The notes: generated by a model not told the origin, from the sequence alone. A stretch of 8,597 nucleotides of DNA from Lysobacter_L cavernae (GCF_042648505.1 NZ_JBHRXK010000016.1:1-8597); one strand, 5' to 3'; positions 1 through 5,951 are shown, numbered from the stretch's first letter. Translations and numbers: made by a program.

Positions 1-94
1 TGATGCGCCATGCCGGACGAAGCGATGCAATCAAAACCCCGAACAACCCGCCGAAGCCCAAGCCCGCGATGGAACAGATTTTGGTGCGGCCTAA
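1..94 (-). other. Partial ORF-poor cassette C0
   Basis: This is the 5' part, in array orientation, of a cassette whose attC lies off the left edge. It aligns without gaps to 5334-5427 of cassette C12 with about 7 differences in 94 bp, so C0 and C12 are relatives. No frame has a plausible start and ribosome site. One - strand frame reads hydrophobic (SIAGLGFGGLFGVLIASL) in both copies but has no initiation codon. I see no supportable gene. Confidence 0.7.
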
Positions 95-148
95 CGCTGG
101 AATTAAGCCGAACCGCGAAGCGGTTTCGGCTTGAATGACTTGTTATAC
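89..148 (-). repeat. attC site 1 (60 bp)
   Basis: Outer boxes are GCCTAAC (89-95) and GTTATAC (142-148). The inner arms AACCGC/GCGGTT close on a GAA loop. It belongs to cassette C1 on its right. The R'' box GTTATAC is unusual and is matched by GTATAAC at the other end of C1. It has the variant spacer GCTGG, shared only with attC 17. Confidence 0.97.
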
Positions 149-428
149 GGCGGTGCTGATGGAGTCGGCAAACTGACAGCCCCGACCCCAGAGCACCCCG
201 CGCCAGCCGGCACACTAACACGCACGGCGCGGAGGCTTTGCCCGGACAGCTTGCGGCGGTGAAGTAGCCGAAGCCACCGAGAGCGGGAGCACCGAAACCT
301 GGCCACACGAGTGGCGGAGCCGAGCGCTGCACGATGGCCAGAACCGGAAGGATTGCTGACCGGAGCCGGCCGCCGCAGACATGACAGCGTTGCCGAAGGA
401 AAAACCACGGCAATGTTTTTGCACCACC
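149..428 (-). other. ORF-poor cassette C1 body
   Basis: This 280-bp GC-rich body has no convincing gene. A 70-aa - strand frame (215-427, GTG start, beginning MVQKHCRGFS) exists. However, the related cassette C17 (7548-7826, roughly 85% identical) has a 1-bp indel near its middle that switches frames. The composition is Ser/Arg/Ala-rich with no domain features. A TTGCCG (390-395) / CGGCAA (408-413) hairpin followed by a T run is kept in both copies. A block near 350-366 is shared with C4 and C17. The body may be a noncoding RNA cassette or a decayed gene. Confidence 0.7.
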
Positions 429-540
429 GTATAACGCCTGAGTTAAGCCGACTTGCGTAGTGGAGGAAAAAGCGTGGCAAGCTTTTTCTGCCACGCTTTT
501 GCCGTAACGAAGCAAGTTCGGCTTGAACGAATTGTTAGGC
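429..540 (-). repeat. attC site 2 (112 bp, nested hairpin)
   Basis: Boxes are GTATAAC (429-435) and GTTAGGC (534-540). The outer arms ACTTGC/GCAAGT enclose a second long stem, AAAAGCGTGGCA / TGCCACGCTTTT, with an AGCTTTTTC loop. This is the attC of cassette C2. Its R'' box supplies the TAA stop of the C2 gene. Confidence 0.97.
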
Positions 541-936
541 CCCACCCTGCGGTGCCAAGCTTGATAGTAGCTCAAGAATCTCGCGGTTTTCATGCGTGCG
601 ATCTGCGATGGGACAGTTATATGAAACAAAAAGCATCTGAGAGTCTTGCCGCAAATACCACTGCTGCCAAAAGGAGTCGTCAACGGCGAACGCAATGCGA
701 AATCCCGTGTACTTGCCGAAGGTGACCGTTGTTGGGCGTGCCCCGGCCTCTAGATGATCTTCAGCGAAATCAGCCAGATCCTGATCTTTGACCAATTGGT
801 CCTTCTTGTAGCTGCTGATCTGCAATGCGCCGATATCTTCGGGACCAACGAAAGTAATGCACTCATCATCGGCGGAGTGTGTCCAGCCGTCCGGGAGTGA
901 GGCGGACCAAGTTTGGGTGCTTACGAAATTTTTCAT
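535..936 (-). CDS. Cassette protein, 133 aa, copy A (unknown function)
   Basis: I do not recognise a named family. The product is a 133-aa soluble protein with no signal peptide or membrane segment. It starts MKNFVSTQTWSASLPDGW and is acidic in the middle, with alternating hydrophobic strands. The opening 'SLPDGW', a later 'GKYTGFRIAF' strand and a C-terminal 'LELLSSL' helix recall PsbP/Mog1-like folds, but that is a weak inference. ATG at 936 follows the attC core by only a few bases, so the only Shine-Dalgarno candidate is the AGG of that core. The TAA stop is inside the attC R'' box at 535-537. A second copy lies at 2692-3093 with 9 amino-acid differences. Expression probably depends on array read-through from the right. 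Confidence 0.85.
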   Translation of the reverse strand: MKNFVSTQTWSASLPDGWTHSADDECITFVGPEDIGALQISSYKKDQLVKDQDLADFAEDHLEAGARPTTVTFGKYTGFRIAFAVDDSFWQQWYLRQDSQMLFVSYNCPIADRTHENREILELLSSLAPQGGA

Positions 937-941
937 GTGGG

Positions 942-1052
942 GCCTAACGCCTGAGTTAAGCCGAACCGCGTAGTGGAAGCAAAATGTGGCACGCTTTTCA
1001 GTGCCGCATTTTGCTGGAACGAAGCGGTTTCGGCTTGAACGAATTGTTAGGC
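942..1052 (-). repeat. attC site 3 (111 bp, nested hairpin)
   Basis: Boxes are GCCTAAC (942-948) and GTTAGGC (1046-1052). Outer arms AACCGC/GCGGTT enclose an inner stem AGCAAAATGTGGCAC / GTGCCGCATTTTGCT with a single A-C wobble position. This is the attC of cassette C3. Confidence 0.97.
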
Positions 1053-1064
1053 GGCAGCCGACGA

Positions 1065-1295
1065 TTAGCCGCCGTTCTCTTTGAGTCTCTGACGCTCTTT
1101 GCCGGCAGCAATAATCTTGGCAATTGTGGAGTCAAGGCGAGCTTGCTCTACAGCCACGTTGGCGCGTGCGGCCTCAACCTTTGCTTGATGGTCGCGATGC
1201 AACTGAGCGCCGTTTGGCCCGACATAAACGCCATTGACCCAGTTCGCCGGATTCTCCTCCGGGAAGTCTTCAAAGAAATCTGACCACTCACCCAT
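1065..1295 (-). CDS. Small acidic/helical cassette protein, 76 aa
   Basis: The function is unknown. The N-terminus is acidic and aromatic (MGEWSDFFEDFPEENPANWV), followed by a short 'NGVYVGPNGAQLH' stretch. A long charged Ala/Lys/Glu-rich helix (about residues 35-72) looks able to form a coiled coil. There is no signal peptide or transmembrane segment, so the protein should be cytoplasmic. The start is well supported: AAGGAG (1304-1309 on the complement) sits 8 nt before ATG at 1295. The TAA stop is at 1065-1067. It is the only gene of cassette C3 and fills it almost completely. It may bind a partner through the helix, which is inference only. Confidence 0.82.
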   Translation of the reverse strand: MGEWSDFFEDFPEENPANWVNGVYVGPNGAQLHRDHQAKVEAARANVAVEQARLDSTIAKIIAAGKERQRLKENGG

Positions 1296-1314
1296 GTCGT
1301 ACTCTCCTTCTGCC

Positions 1315-1374
1315 GCCTAACGCTTGAATTAAGCCGAGCCGCGAAGCGGCTTCGGCTTGAATGAATTGTTAGGC
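1315..1374 (-). repeat. attC site 4 (60 bp)
   Basis: Boxes are GCCTAAC (1315-1321) and GTTAGGC (1368-1374). Arms are AGCCGC/GCGGCT with a GAA loop. The spacer next to the left box is CGCTTGAATT rather than CGCCTGAATT, as in attC 6. It belongs to cassette C4. Confidence 0.97.
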
Positions 1375-1767
1375 GGTGACTGCCCGAGAAACCCAGCCGA
1401 CCGACTCACCGCCGCCGCCCACAATGTACCCGAAGCCCGGCCCAACAAGCGTCGGTGACGGAAGCCACGCGCGAAGCGGGTGGCGTGAGATGGCCTTGAC
1501 CGGCACCGAGTTGCGACGTGGTGAGCCGCGCGCGTAGCGGGCGGCGCTGGTGTCCGGAACCCCAACGCCTGTGGCCTTACCCGGAACGCCGGATGCGTGG
1601 TGTCACCGAAGCCGCCGACAAGCGGAGCACCACAATGCGCAAGTGCGAGCGGCGAAGCGATGCCGGCGACGATCGCGACGGACTGAGGACTGCTAACCGG
1701 AGCCGACCGTTGACGATCGCAGCAATGTGGCCGAAGGAGCAACGACAACAATGCTTGCCGCAGCACC
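1375..1767 (-). other. ORF-poor cassette C4 body
   Basis: This 393-bp body is GC-rich and has no supportable gene. A 145-aa - strand frame (1329-1766, GTG start) runs through but is Ala/Arg/Ser-rich, low in complexity and ends with the attC-encoded tail NNSFKPKPLRGSA. It contains two related hairpins (1464-1484 and 1525-1545). The 13-mers CTGTGGCCTTACC (1569-1581) and TTACCCGGAACGC (1577-1589) recur in cassette C12. A block at 1687-1705 matches cassettes C1 and C17. It seems to belong to one family of noncoding or decayed cassettes. Confidence 0.65.
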
Positions 1768-1827
1768 GCCTAACGCCTGAATTAAGCCGAGCCGCGAAGC
1801 GGCTTCGGCTTGAATGAATTGTTAGGC
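1768..1827 (-). repeat. attC site 5 (60 bp)
   Basis: Boxes are GCCTAAC (1768-1774) and GTTAGGC (1821-1827), with AGCCGC/GCGGCT arms and a GAA loop. It belongs to cassette C5. Confidence 0.97.
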
Positions 1828-2134
1828 CGCAGAGTATCAAACCGCCAAGCAATCGGGCGCGGGAGCGCACTGCAACATACGATCCGAAGCCGGTTTTACC
1901 GTCCGAAAGCCGAGGATCACGGGCGCCCCTTAGCGAACTGTCCGCGTGACGTGGCCGAAAGACTGTCCGGCAGCGACTCGAGAACCTTTGGGCGCATCCT
2001 GGCGACAGGTCAACGGCACTGTCCGCAGCCGATGAGGTTGCAGCGGCGACAGAACAAACGCCAAGGTCGGCGGAGCGAAAGACGGCGAGCGCTCAAGGGA
2101 TGCACAACAACACACAACAGCGCTTTGAGCAGCG
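1828..2134 (-). other. ORF-poor cassette C5 body
   Basis: This 307-bp body has no convincing gene. The best - strand frame (1930-2115, 61 aa, Cys/Ser/Arg-rich) lacks domain features and a ribosome site. CCGAAAGACT (1955-1964) recurs in cassette C12 (5256-5265), placing it loosely in the same ORF-poor family. Confidence 0.6.
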
Positions 2135-2194
2135 GCCTAACGCTTGAATTAAGCCGAGCCGCGAAGCGGCTTCGGCTTGAATGAATTGTTAGGC
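2135..2194 (-). repeat. attC site 6 (60 bp)
   Basis: Boxes are GCCTAAC (2135-2141) and GTTAGGC (2188-2194), with AGCCGC/GCGGCT arms and a GAA loop. It has the CGCTTGAATT spacer variant seen in attC 4. It belongs to cassette C6. Confidence 0.97.
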
Positions 2195-2204
2195 TGCGTG
2201 CCGG

Positions 2205-2570
2205 TCACTTGGTGAACACCTTTTTGAGGATGCGGCCGGTCTCAGGATTGAGTGTGCAGCTCATGCCGTCCCATGATGCGCACGAAAGGAAGCCCTCTGG
2301 CGTAGGAATCACGGGGTTTGCGTAAACGTCATTTTGCCAAGGCAGCTCAGCAGACCAAACCAAATCAAAGTTATCTGCCAGGCAGTAGACGTTGGATTGG
2401 CCGCGAGGAAACTCATAGTAATCCTCACGCACGACAACATTGGAACCGACGGGGAACGCCTGAACAATTGATGTGCCAATAGGCTCGTGGCGCGCGATTG
2501 TCTGGCCGGTCGCTGTGTCTACTTTGCACAGACAGCCGTCCAGTAGCTCGAATCGATACTCGGATTGCAA
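2205..2570 (-). CDS. PQQ/beta-propeller-like cassette protein, 121 aa
   Basis: The chosen start is TTG at 2570, because GGAG (2577-2580 on the complement) lies 6 nt upstream. No ATG is available inside the cassette. The frame stays open further upstream only by reading through attC 7. The protein is beta-rich. It has two 'D/N-x-x-TG' turn motifs (CKVDTATGQ near residue 16 and TLNPETGRIL near the end) and a strand 'LVWSAELPW', which look like single blades of PQQ-like or WD-type propellers. A 121-aa length would give only about two to three blades, so it may be a partial propeller or may act as an oligomer. There is no signal peptide. The role is unknown. TGA stop at 2205-2207. Confidence 0.75.
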   Translation of the reverse strand: MQSEYRFELLDGCLCKVDTATGQTIARHEPIGTSIVQAFPVGSNVVVREDYYEFPRGQSNVYCLADNFDLVWSAELPWQNDVYANPVIPTPEGFLSCASWDGMSCTLNPETGRILKKVFTK

Positions 2571-2585
2571 TGGACTCTCCAAGCA

Positions 2586-2697
2586 GCCTAACGCCTGAGT
2601 TAAGCCGACTTGCGTAGTGGAGGCAAAGGCATGGCAAGCTTTTCCTGCCATGCCTTTGCCGTAACGAAGCAAGTTCGGCTTGAACGAATTGTTAGGC
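2586..2697 (-). repeat. attC site 7 (112 bp, nested hairpin)
   Basis: Boxes are GCCTAAC (2586-2592) and GTTAGGC (2691-2697). Outer arms ACTTGC/GCAAGT enclose a perfect 15-bp inner stem GGCAAAGGCATGGCA / TGCCATGCCTTTGCC with an AGCTTTTCC loop. It belongs to cassette C7 and is the counterpart of attC 2, with compensated stem differences. Confidence 0.97.
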
Positions 2698-3093
2698 CCC
2701 ACCCTGCGGTGCCAAGCTTGATAGTAGCTCAAGAACCTCGCGGTCTTCATGTGTGCGATCAGCGATGGGGCAGTTATATGAAACAAAAAGCATCTGAGAG
2801 TCTTGCCGCAAATACCACAGTTGCCAGAAGAAGTCGTCAACGGCGAACGCAATGCGAAATCCCGTGTACTTGCCGAAGGTGACCGTTGTTGGGCGTGCCC
2901 CGGCCTCTAGATGGTCTTCAGCGAAATCAGTCAGATCCTGATCTTTGACCAATTGGTCCTTCTTGTAACTACTGATTTGCAATGCGCCGATATCTTCGGG
3001 ACCAACGAAAGTAATGCACTCATTATCGGAGGAGTGTGTCCAGCCGTCCGGGAGTGAGGCGGACCAAGTTTGGGCATTTACGAAATTTTTCAT
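2692..3093 (-). CDS. Cassette protein, 133 aa, copy B (unknown function)
   Basis: This is the second copy of the gene at 535-936. It has the same length and the same start and stop placement (ATG at 3093, TAA inside the attC R'' box). I count about 19 nucleotide and 9 amino-acid differences: S6N, T7A, A22S, D24N, A55T, S88F, Q92L, N116D and I119V. The changes avoid the conserved centre (GPEDIGALQISSYKKDQL and the RPTTVTFGKYTGFRI region). Both frames are intact, so both copies are probably functional. The cassettes are separated by four others, so this is a moved or independently captured copy rather than a simple tandem duplication. Confidence 0.85.
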   Translation of the reverse strand: MKNFVNAQTWSASLPDGWTHSSDNECITFVGPEDIGALQISSYKKDQLVKDQDLTDFAEDHLEAGARPTTVTFGKYTGFRIAFAVDDFFWQLWYLRQDSQMLFVSYNCPIADRTHEDREVLELLSSLAPQGGA

Positions 3094-3098
3094 GTGGG

Positions 3099-3158
3099 GC
3101 CTAACGCCTGAATTAAGCCGAGCCGCGAAGCGGCTTCGGCTTGAATGAATTGTTAGGC
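3099..3158 (-). repeat. attC site 8 (60 bp)
   Basis: Boxes are GCCTAAC (3099-3105) and GTTAGGC (3152-3158), with AGCCGC/GCGGCT arms. It belongs to cassette C8, whose gene takes its TAA stop from the R'' box. Confidence 0.97.
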
Positions 3159-3560
3159 CGCGTTGCCGGGAGCCGCAAGCCCATGACCACCAATGGGCTT
3201 AGTCTCGAATCGTTCGCCGAAGCCTGCAATGAGCGGTTTGCCGCGCGAAATGGCTTGTTGAACTGAAGGCAGCGACAAAGAAGCCTGATGGCTCTCTTGA
3301 CTGTCCCATACCTCAGTTACCCAGATGGCATCAGGATCAGTCGGGTCTTGCGCGACTATGTAGCTAAGGCAACCCGGCATGCCACTGACGCCCTCAATGA
3401 GGATGGAGATCAATGCGTCGCGTTGCCCTGGCACAACCCTCATCTTTCCGATCAGACCGTACATGTTTGTTGTTCCTTTCAGTGAAGCACAACCGGGAAT
3501 GACAGCAGCCACCGCGGACGCCCCAGCTATTGCAATGAAATCGCGACGAGTCATGTGCAT
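3153..3560 (-). CDS. Tat-exported ABM-domain (YgiN-like) monooxygenase, putative lipoprotein
   Basis: This 135-aa protein has a twin-arginine signal near residues 3-24: MTRRDFIA, a hydrophobic stretch AIAGASAVAAVIPG, then Cys24 in an IPGC lipobox. From residue 33 (MYGLIGKMRVVPGQRDAL) it reads as an antibiotic-biosynthesis-monooxygenase (ABM) dimeric alpha-beta domain. The typical central GCLSYIVAQDPTDPDAIWV strand pair and the EVW.S.ESHQASL helix are present. Family members oxidise quinols or other aromatics without a cofactor; the substrate is unknown here. ATG at 3560 was taken because the Tat motif follows it directly, and ATG at 3554 is equally possible. A second ATG at 3464, with AAGGA 9 nt upstream, could give a cytoplasmic form. 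The same frame is also the end of a longer read-through ORF beginning at 4034. Confidence 0.85.
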   Translation of the reverse strand: MHMTRRDFIAIAGASAVAAVIPGCASLKGTTNMYGLIGKMRVVPGQRDALISILIEGVSGMPGCLSYIVAQDPTDPDAIWVTEVWDSQESHQASLSLPSVQQAISRGKPLIAGFGERFETKPIGGHGLAAPGNAA

Positions 3561-4034
3561 GATTAGCGGCCTAACGCCTGAATTAAGCCGAGCCGCGAAG
3601 CGGCTTCGGCTTGAATGAATTGTTAGGGGCGCCCCGCGGTCGCGTCTCAGTATTGCACCCGTACAGGCAACAAAGCAGAAGTTGATGAGCGAGATAAGCG
3701 CGCGAACTGGAGTCAGCGTAAGCCACTCTTGGTAGTGATAAGTGTTGGGATCATGTACGTATGCCGAGTACGCGTGAAAAACCAACACTAGCGGGCCACC
3801 AAGCAAGAGCGCGGCCCTGATGGGTCTTGCCGGAGCGTTCCAACCAACGAAGAGCGCCGGAACCGTCCAGAGCAAAAAGCCAGAGATTAGGCTTGCAAAA
3901 TCTATAAGTGTCGGGTTGTGCACGCCGCGATCGTCAGTGCCCAGCGCGAACAGTGCTTGATATAAAAGTTCGTCCGCGAAAAAGGATGCGACACAGAGCA
4001 GTACAAAAAAGAAAATGAATCTATGAAATTGCAC
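3153..4034 (-). CDS. Four-helix membrane protein, copy A, reading through attC into the ABM gene
   Basis: The GTG start at 4034 is preceded by AGGGGG formed by the attC core. The first 136 residues form an integral membrane domain with about four helices (roughly 5-20, 44-65, 73-93, 110-129), identical at protein level to the copy at 4057-4509. The family is unknown. In the sister copy the frame stops inside attC after the tail NNSFKPKPLRGSA. Here one G fewer at the attC junction (GTTAGGGGC instead of GTTAGGGGGC, complement of 3622-3630) shifts the frame to LTIHSSRSRFAARLNSGVR, which stays open into the C8 gene in frame. The predicted fusion is 293 aa, with the Tat segment as an internal helix. 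Either a real fusion is made or ribosomes mostly reinitiate at 3560. Confidence 0.6.
   Translation of the reverse strand: MQFHRFIFFFVLLCVASFFADELLYQALFALGTDDRGVHNPTLIDFASLISGFLLWTVPALFVGWNAPARPIRAALLLGGPLVLVFHAYSAYVHDPNTYHYQEWLTLTPVRALISLINFCFVACTGAILRRDRGAPLTIHSSRSRFAARLNSGVRPLIMHMTRRDFIAIAGASAVAAVIPGCASLKGTTNMYGLIGKMRVVPGQRDALISILIEGVSGMPGCLSYIVAQDPTDPDAIWVTEVWDSQESHQASLSLPSVQQAISRGKPLIAGFGERFETKPIGGHGLAAPGNAA
3569..3628 (-). repeat. attC site 9 (60 bp)
   Basis: Boxes are GCCTAAC (3569-3575) and GTTAGGG (3622-3628), with AGCCGC/GCGGCT arms. It belongs to cassette C9 and is translated as a linker in the 293-aa read-through frame. Confidence 0.97.
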
Positions 4035-4042
4035 AACTAGCC

Positions 4043-4102
4043 CCCTAACGCCTGAATTAAGCCGAGCCGCGAAGCGGCTTCGGCTTGAATGAATTGTTAG
4101 GG
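4043..4102 (-). repeat. attC site 10 (60 bp)
   Basis: Boxes are CCCTAAC (4043-4049) and GTTAGGG (4096-4102), with AGCCGC/GCGGCT arms. It belongs to cassette C10. It encodes the last 13 residues and the TAA stop of the C10 protein. Confidence 0.97.
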
Positions 4103-4509
4103 GGCGCCCCGCGGTCGCGTCTCAGTATTGCACCCGTACAGGCAACAAAGCAGAAGTTGATGAGCGAGATAAGCGCGCGAACTGGAGTCAGCGTAAGCCA
4201 CTCTTGGTAGTGATAAGTGTTGGGATCATGTACGTATGCCGAGTACGCGTGAAAAACCAACACTAGCGGGCCACCAAGCAAGAGCGCAGCCCTGATGGGT
4301 CTTGCCGGAGCGTTCCAGCCAACGAAGAGCGCCGGAACCGTCCAGAGCAAAAAGCCAGAGATTAGGCTTGCAAAATCTATAAGTGTCGGGTTGTGGACGC
4401 CGCGATCGTCAGTGCCCAGCGCGAACAGTGCTTGATATAAAAGTTCGTCCGCGAAAAAGGATGCGACACAGAGCAGTACAAAAAAGAAAATGAATCTATG
4501 AAATTGCAC
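4057..4509 (-). CDS. Four-helix membrane protein, copy B, 150 aa
   Basis: The GTG start at 4509 has AGGGGG of the attC core 7 nt upstream. There are about four transmembrane helices (5-20, 44-65, 73-93, 110-129). A short polar loop, HDPNTYHYQEW, lies between helices 3 and 4. The C-terminus is RRDRGAP followed by the attC-encoded tail NNSFKPKPLRGSA, and the TAA is at 4057-4059 inside attC 10. No family is recognised. The neighbouring cassette carries a copy whose 136-residue domain is identical. The three base substitutions in the domain (GCT/GCC, GGC/GGT, GTC/GTG) are all silent, which supports real coding. It should sit in the inner membrane. Confidence 0.8.
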   Translation of the reverse strand: MQFHRFIFFFVLLCVASFFADELLYQALFALGTDDRGVHNPTLIDFASLISGFLLWTVPALFVGWNAPARPIRAALLLGGPLVLVFHAYSAYVHDPNTYHYQEWLTLTPVRALISLINFCFVACTGAILRRDRGAPPNNSFKPKPLRGSA

Positions 4510-4517
4510 AACTAGCC

Positions 4518-4577
4518 CCCTAACGCCTGAATTAAGCCGAACCGCGAAGCGGTTTCGGCTTGAATGAATTGTTAGAC
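4518..4577 (-). repeat. attC site 11 (60 bp)
   Basis: Boxes are CCCTAAC (4518-4524) and GTTAGAC (4571-4577), with AACCGC/GCGGTT arms and a GAA loop. It belongs to cassette C11. The unusual GTTAGAC box is mirrored by GTCTAAC at the other end of C11. Confidence 0.97.
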
Positions 4578-4579
4578 CA

Positions 4580-5098
4580 CTAGCCAGGAAGCTGGGAGCT
4601 TGAAGACAGCAGCCCAGACTGACGAGCGAAAGCGGCCACCTTTGCGACACTGGCTGTGTATACGTTGAAATCTCCAGCTTTAGACCGCCAAGTGAGAGTG
4701 CGGTTGGAGAGTGCAAAGTCTAGGCGGTGCCGCTTTATGCCGCGAGTCCACGTGTAGCCGGCAAAACCGGCCAGCGCAAGCGCGCCAACGGGAATCCGGG
4801 TGCCTCCAGGAATTGGCGCAACGAGAACGAGTGCAACAATTGCTAGGCACAGAGCGCCGAGCACAAACGGTGCGACCGCGAGCTCTTGCCGATAGGTGAC
4901 ATGCTTTACCGCACTCATAGGGATGATCTCCACACCGAACGGTTGGAGTGCGAGCTCTTTGCGACGAATGTATCGGAGCTGATTGGACCAGACGGTGGCG
5001 ACTTGATTGACTTGGCGCGCGTAATCGTCGGGAGAGATGAGGGTTGAGATGAACTCGCCCTCTGGGTTGCTTTGTGTGTCAGCGGAAGTGTTTGTCAT
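4580..5098 (-). CDS. Two-helix membrane protein, 172 aa, possible PH-like domain
   Basis: ATG at 5098; TAG stop at 4580-4582. The N-terminal 70 residues are soluble (MTNTSADTQSNPEGEFISTL, then a helix ISPDDYARQVNQVATVW and strands ELALQPFGVEIIPMSAVKHV). They are followed by two hydrophobic helices (about 74-94 and 102-118). The C-terminal soluble part has strands RHRLDFALSNRTLTWRS and DFNVYTA and a helix SVAKVAAFARQ. Strands on either side of a membrane hairpin ending in an amphipathic helix resemble bacterial PH-like membrane proteins, but this is inference. The ribosome site is weak and no partner gene is nearby. It is the only gene of cassette C11. Confidence 0.8.
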   Translation of the reverse strand: MTNTSADTQSNPEGEFISTLISPDDYARQVNQVATVWSNQLRYIRRKELALQPFGVEIIPMSAVKHVTYRQELAVAPFVLGALCLAIVALVLVAPIPGGTRIPVGALALAGFAGYTWTRGIKRHRLDFALSNRTLTWRSKAGDFNVYTASVAKVAAFARQSGLLSSSSQLPG

Positions 5099-5102
5099 AG
5101 TG

Positions 5103-5219
5103 GTCTAACGCCTGAATTAAGCCGACCCGCAACGTGACGGTTGGCGAAGCAACGCGACACCCAGCAGCGGCAGAGTGCCGAAGCCGCGAAGCGGGTTCGG
5201 CTTGAATGAACTGTTAGGC
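5103..5219 (-). repeat. attC site 12 (117 bp, atypical interior)
   Basis: Boxes are GTCTAAC (5103-5109) and GTTAGGC (5213-5219). The arms are ACCCGC/GCGGGT. The interior (about 5131-5185) is unlike the nested hairpin of the six other long sites and has only scattered short complementarity. It belongs to ORF-poor cassette C12. Confidence 0.92.
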
Positions 5220-5421
5220 CGCAGCCAACCCGTGAACTGACCGACTGTGGCCTTACCGAAAGACTACCAGCGGAACGGCCCGCAAGCCGATGACCGAACC
5301 GTTCCCCCGAAACGGCGCTTTACCCGGAACGCTTGATGCGCCATGCCGGACGAAGCGATGAAGTCACAACCCCGAACAACCCGCCGAAACCAAAGCCAGC
5401 GATGGAACAGGTTTTGGTGCG
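5220..5421 (-). other. ORF-poor cassette C12 body
   Basis: This is a 202-bp body with no supportable gene; - strand frames need read-through from the preceding attC. The right half (5334-5421) is about 93% identical to the left edge of the window. CTGTGGCCTTACC (5245-5257) and TTACCCGGAACGC (5320-5332) recur in cassette C4, and CCGAAAGACT (5256-5265) recurs in C5. It seems to be a central member of the ORF-poor group. Confidence 0.65.
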
Positions 5422-5481
5422 GCCTAACGCCTGAATTAAGCCGACCCGCGAAGCGGGTTCGGCTTGAATGAATTGTTAGGG
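5422..5481 (-). repeat. attC site 13 (60 bp)
   Basis: Boxes are GCCTAAC (5422-5428) and GTTAGGG (5475-5481). Arms are ACCCGC/GCGGGT, a third compensated arm variant. It belongs to cassette C13 and encodes the C-terminal tail of its protein. Confidence 0.97.
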
Positions 5482-5948
5482 CCCATGCTACGACGCCACA
5501 GCACATAAAAGACAGTAGCGCCTACCAGCCCATGGAGCCCAAAAAAGAAGATGGACTCAAGGTGATTGAGCCAGCCGTAGAGAGTGGGCTCGCCGTTGAT
5601 GACAAGATCGACGTATTTGCCGTGCCAATTGCCACCAGAGGAATAGCCCGGGCTCCCACCTGGGCCTGAAAAAGCAATAGGAGCCGCGGCAGCAATAAAC
5701 CCGATAAAAGCAAGCAGCCACCAGCGAAGTTTGCCGAAGTGGACAAGTATTAGGGTTGCTGGGATCCCAACGAAAAGCACGAATGGAATGGCAAAAAGCG
5801 CCGGGAAGAAGGAGTAGCGAGCAACATCCGCAAGCGAAGATAGGTCGCCTGCTATGGCTAGTGGGATGCCGAACGATGCAATGAAAACAAATGGTTGAAC
5901 TGCAATTGCCGCAAGAGAAGAAATCAGGATTGCGGTGAACTTTCTCAT
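5436..5948 (-). CDS. Four-helix membrane protein, 170 aa
   Basis: ATG at 5948 follows the attC core directly, and AGGG of that core, 3-4 nt upstream, is the only ribosome-site candidate. The protein (MRKFTAILISSLAAIAVQPF...) has about four transmembrane helices (6-33, 46-70, 75-93, 131-151). A Gly/Ser-rich extracytoplasmic loop GPGGSPGYSSGGNWHGK precedes the soluble stretch YVDLVINGEPTLYGWLNHL. The C-terminus after WRRSMG is the attC-encoded PNNSFKPNPLRGSA, with TAA at 5436-5438. No family is recognised. Its start codon lies within the cassette's terminal inverted repeat. It should be an inner-membrane protein. Confidence 0.8.
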   Translation of the reverse strand: MRKFTAILISSLAAIAVQPFVFIASFGIPLAIAGDLSSLADVARYSFFPALFAIPFVLFVGIPATLILVHFGKLRWWLLAFIGFIAAAAPIAFSGPGGSPGYSSGGNWHGKYVDLVINGEPTLYGWLNHLESIFFFGLHGLVGATVFYVLWRRSMGPNNSFKPNPLRGSA

Positions 5949-5951
5949 GGG

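Noticed and set aside
453..725. + strand 90-aa ORF, also at 2610-2882
   Set aside because: It is antisense to the 133-aa genes and begins inside attC. It is duplicated only because the gene is.
1329..1766. 145-aa - strand ORF in C4 as a real gene
   Set aside because: It has low complexity, no ribosome site, no domain pattern, and resembles related cassettes only at the nucleotide level.
2608..2660. Nested attC stems as intrinsic terminators
   Set aside because: The stems are strong but no T run follows on either strand. The loop T run is inside the hairpin.
2205..2852. A 215-aa ORF starting upstream of attC 7
   Set aside because: Its N-terminal part is the attC and the antisense-shifted frame of the 133-aa gene. 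TTG 2570 with GGAG 6 nt upstream is a better start.
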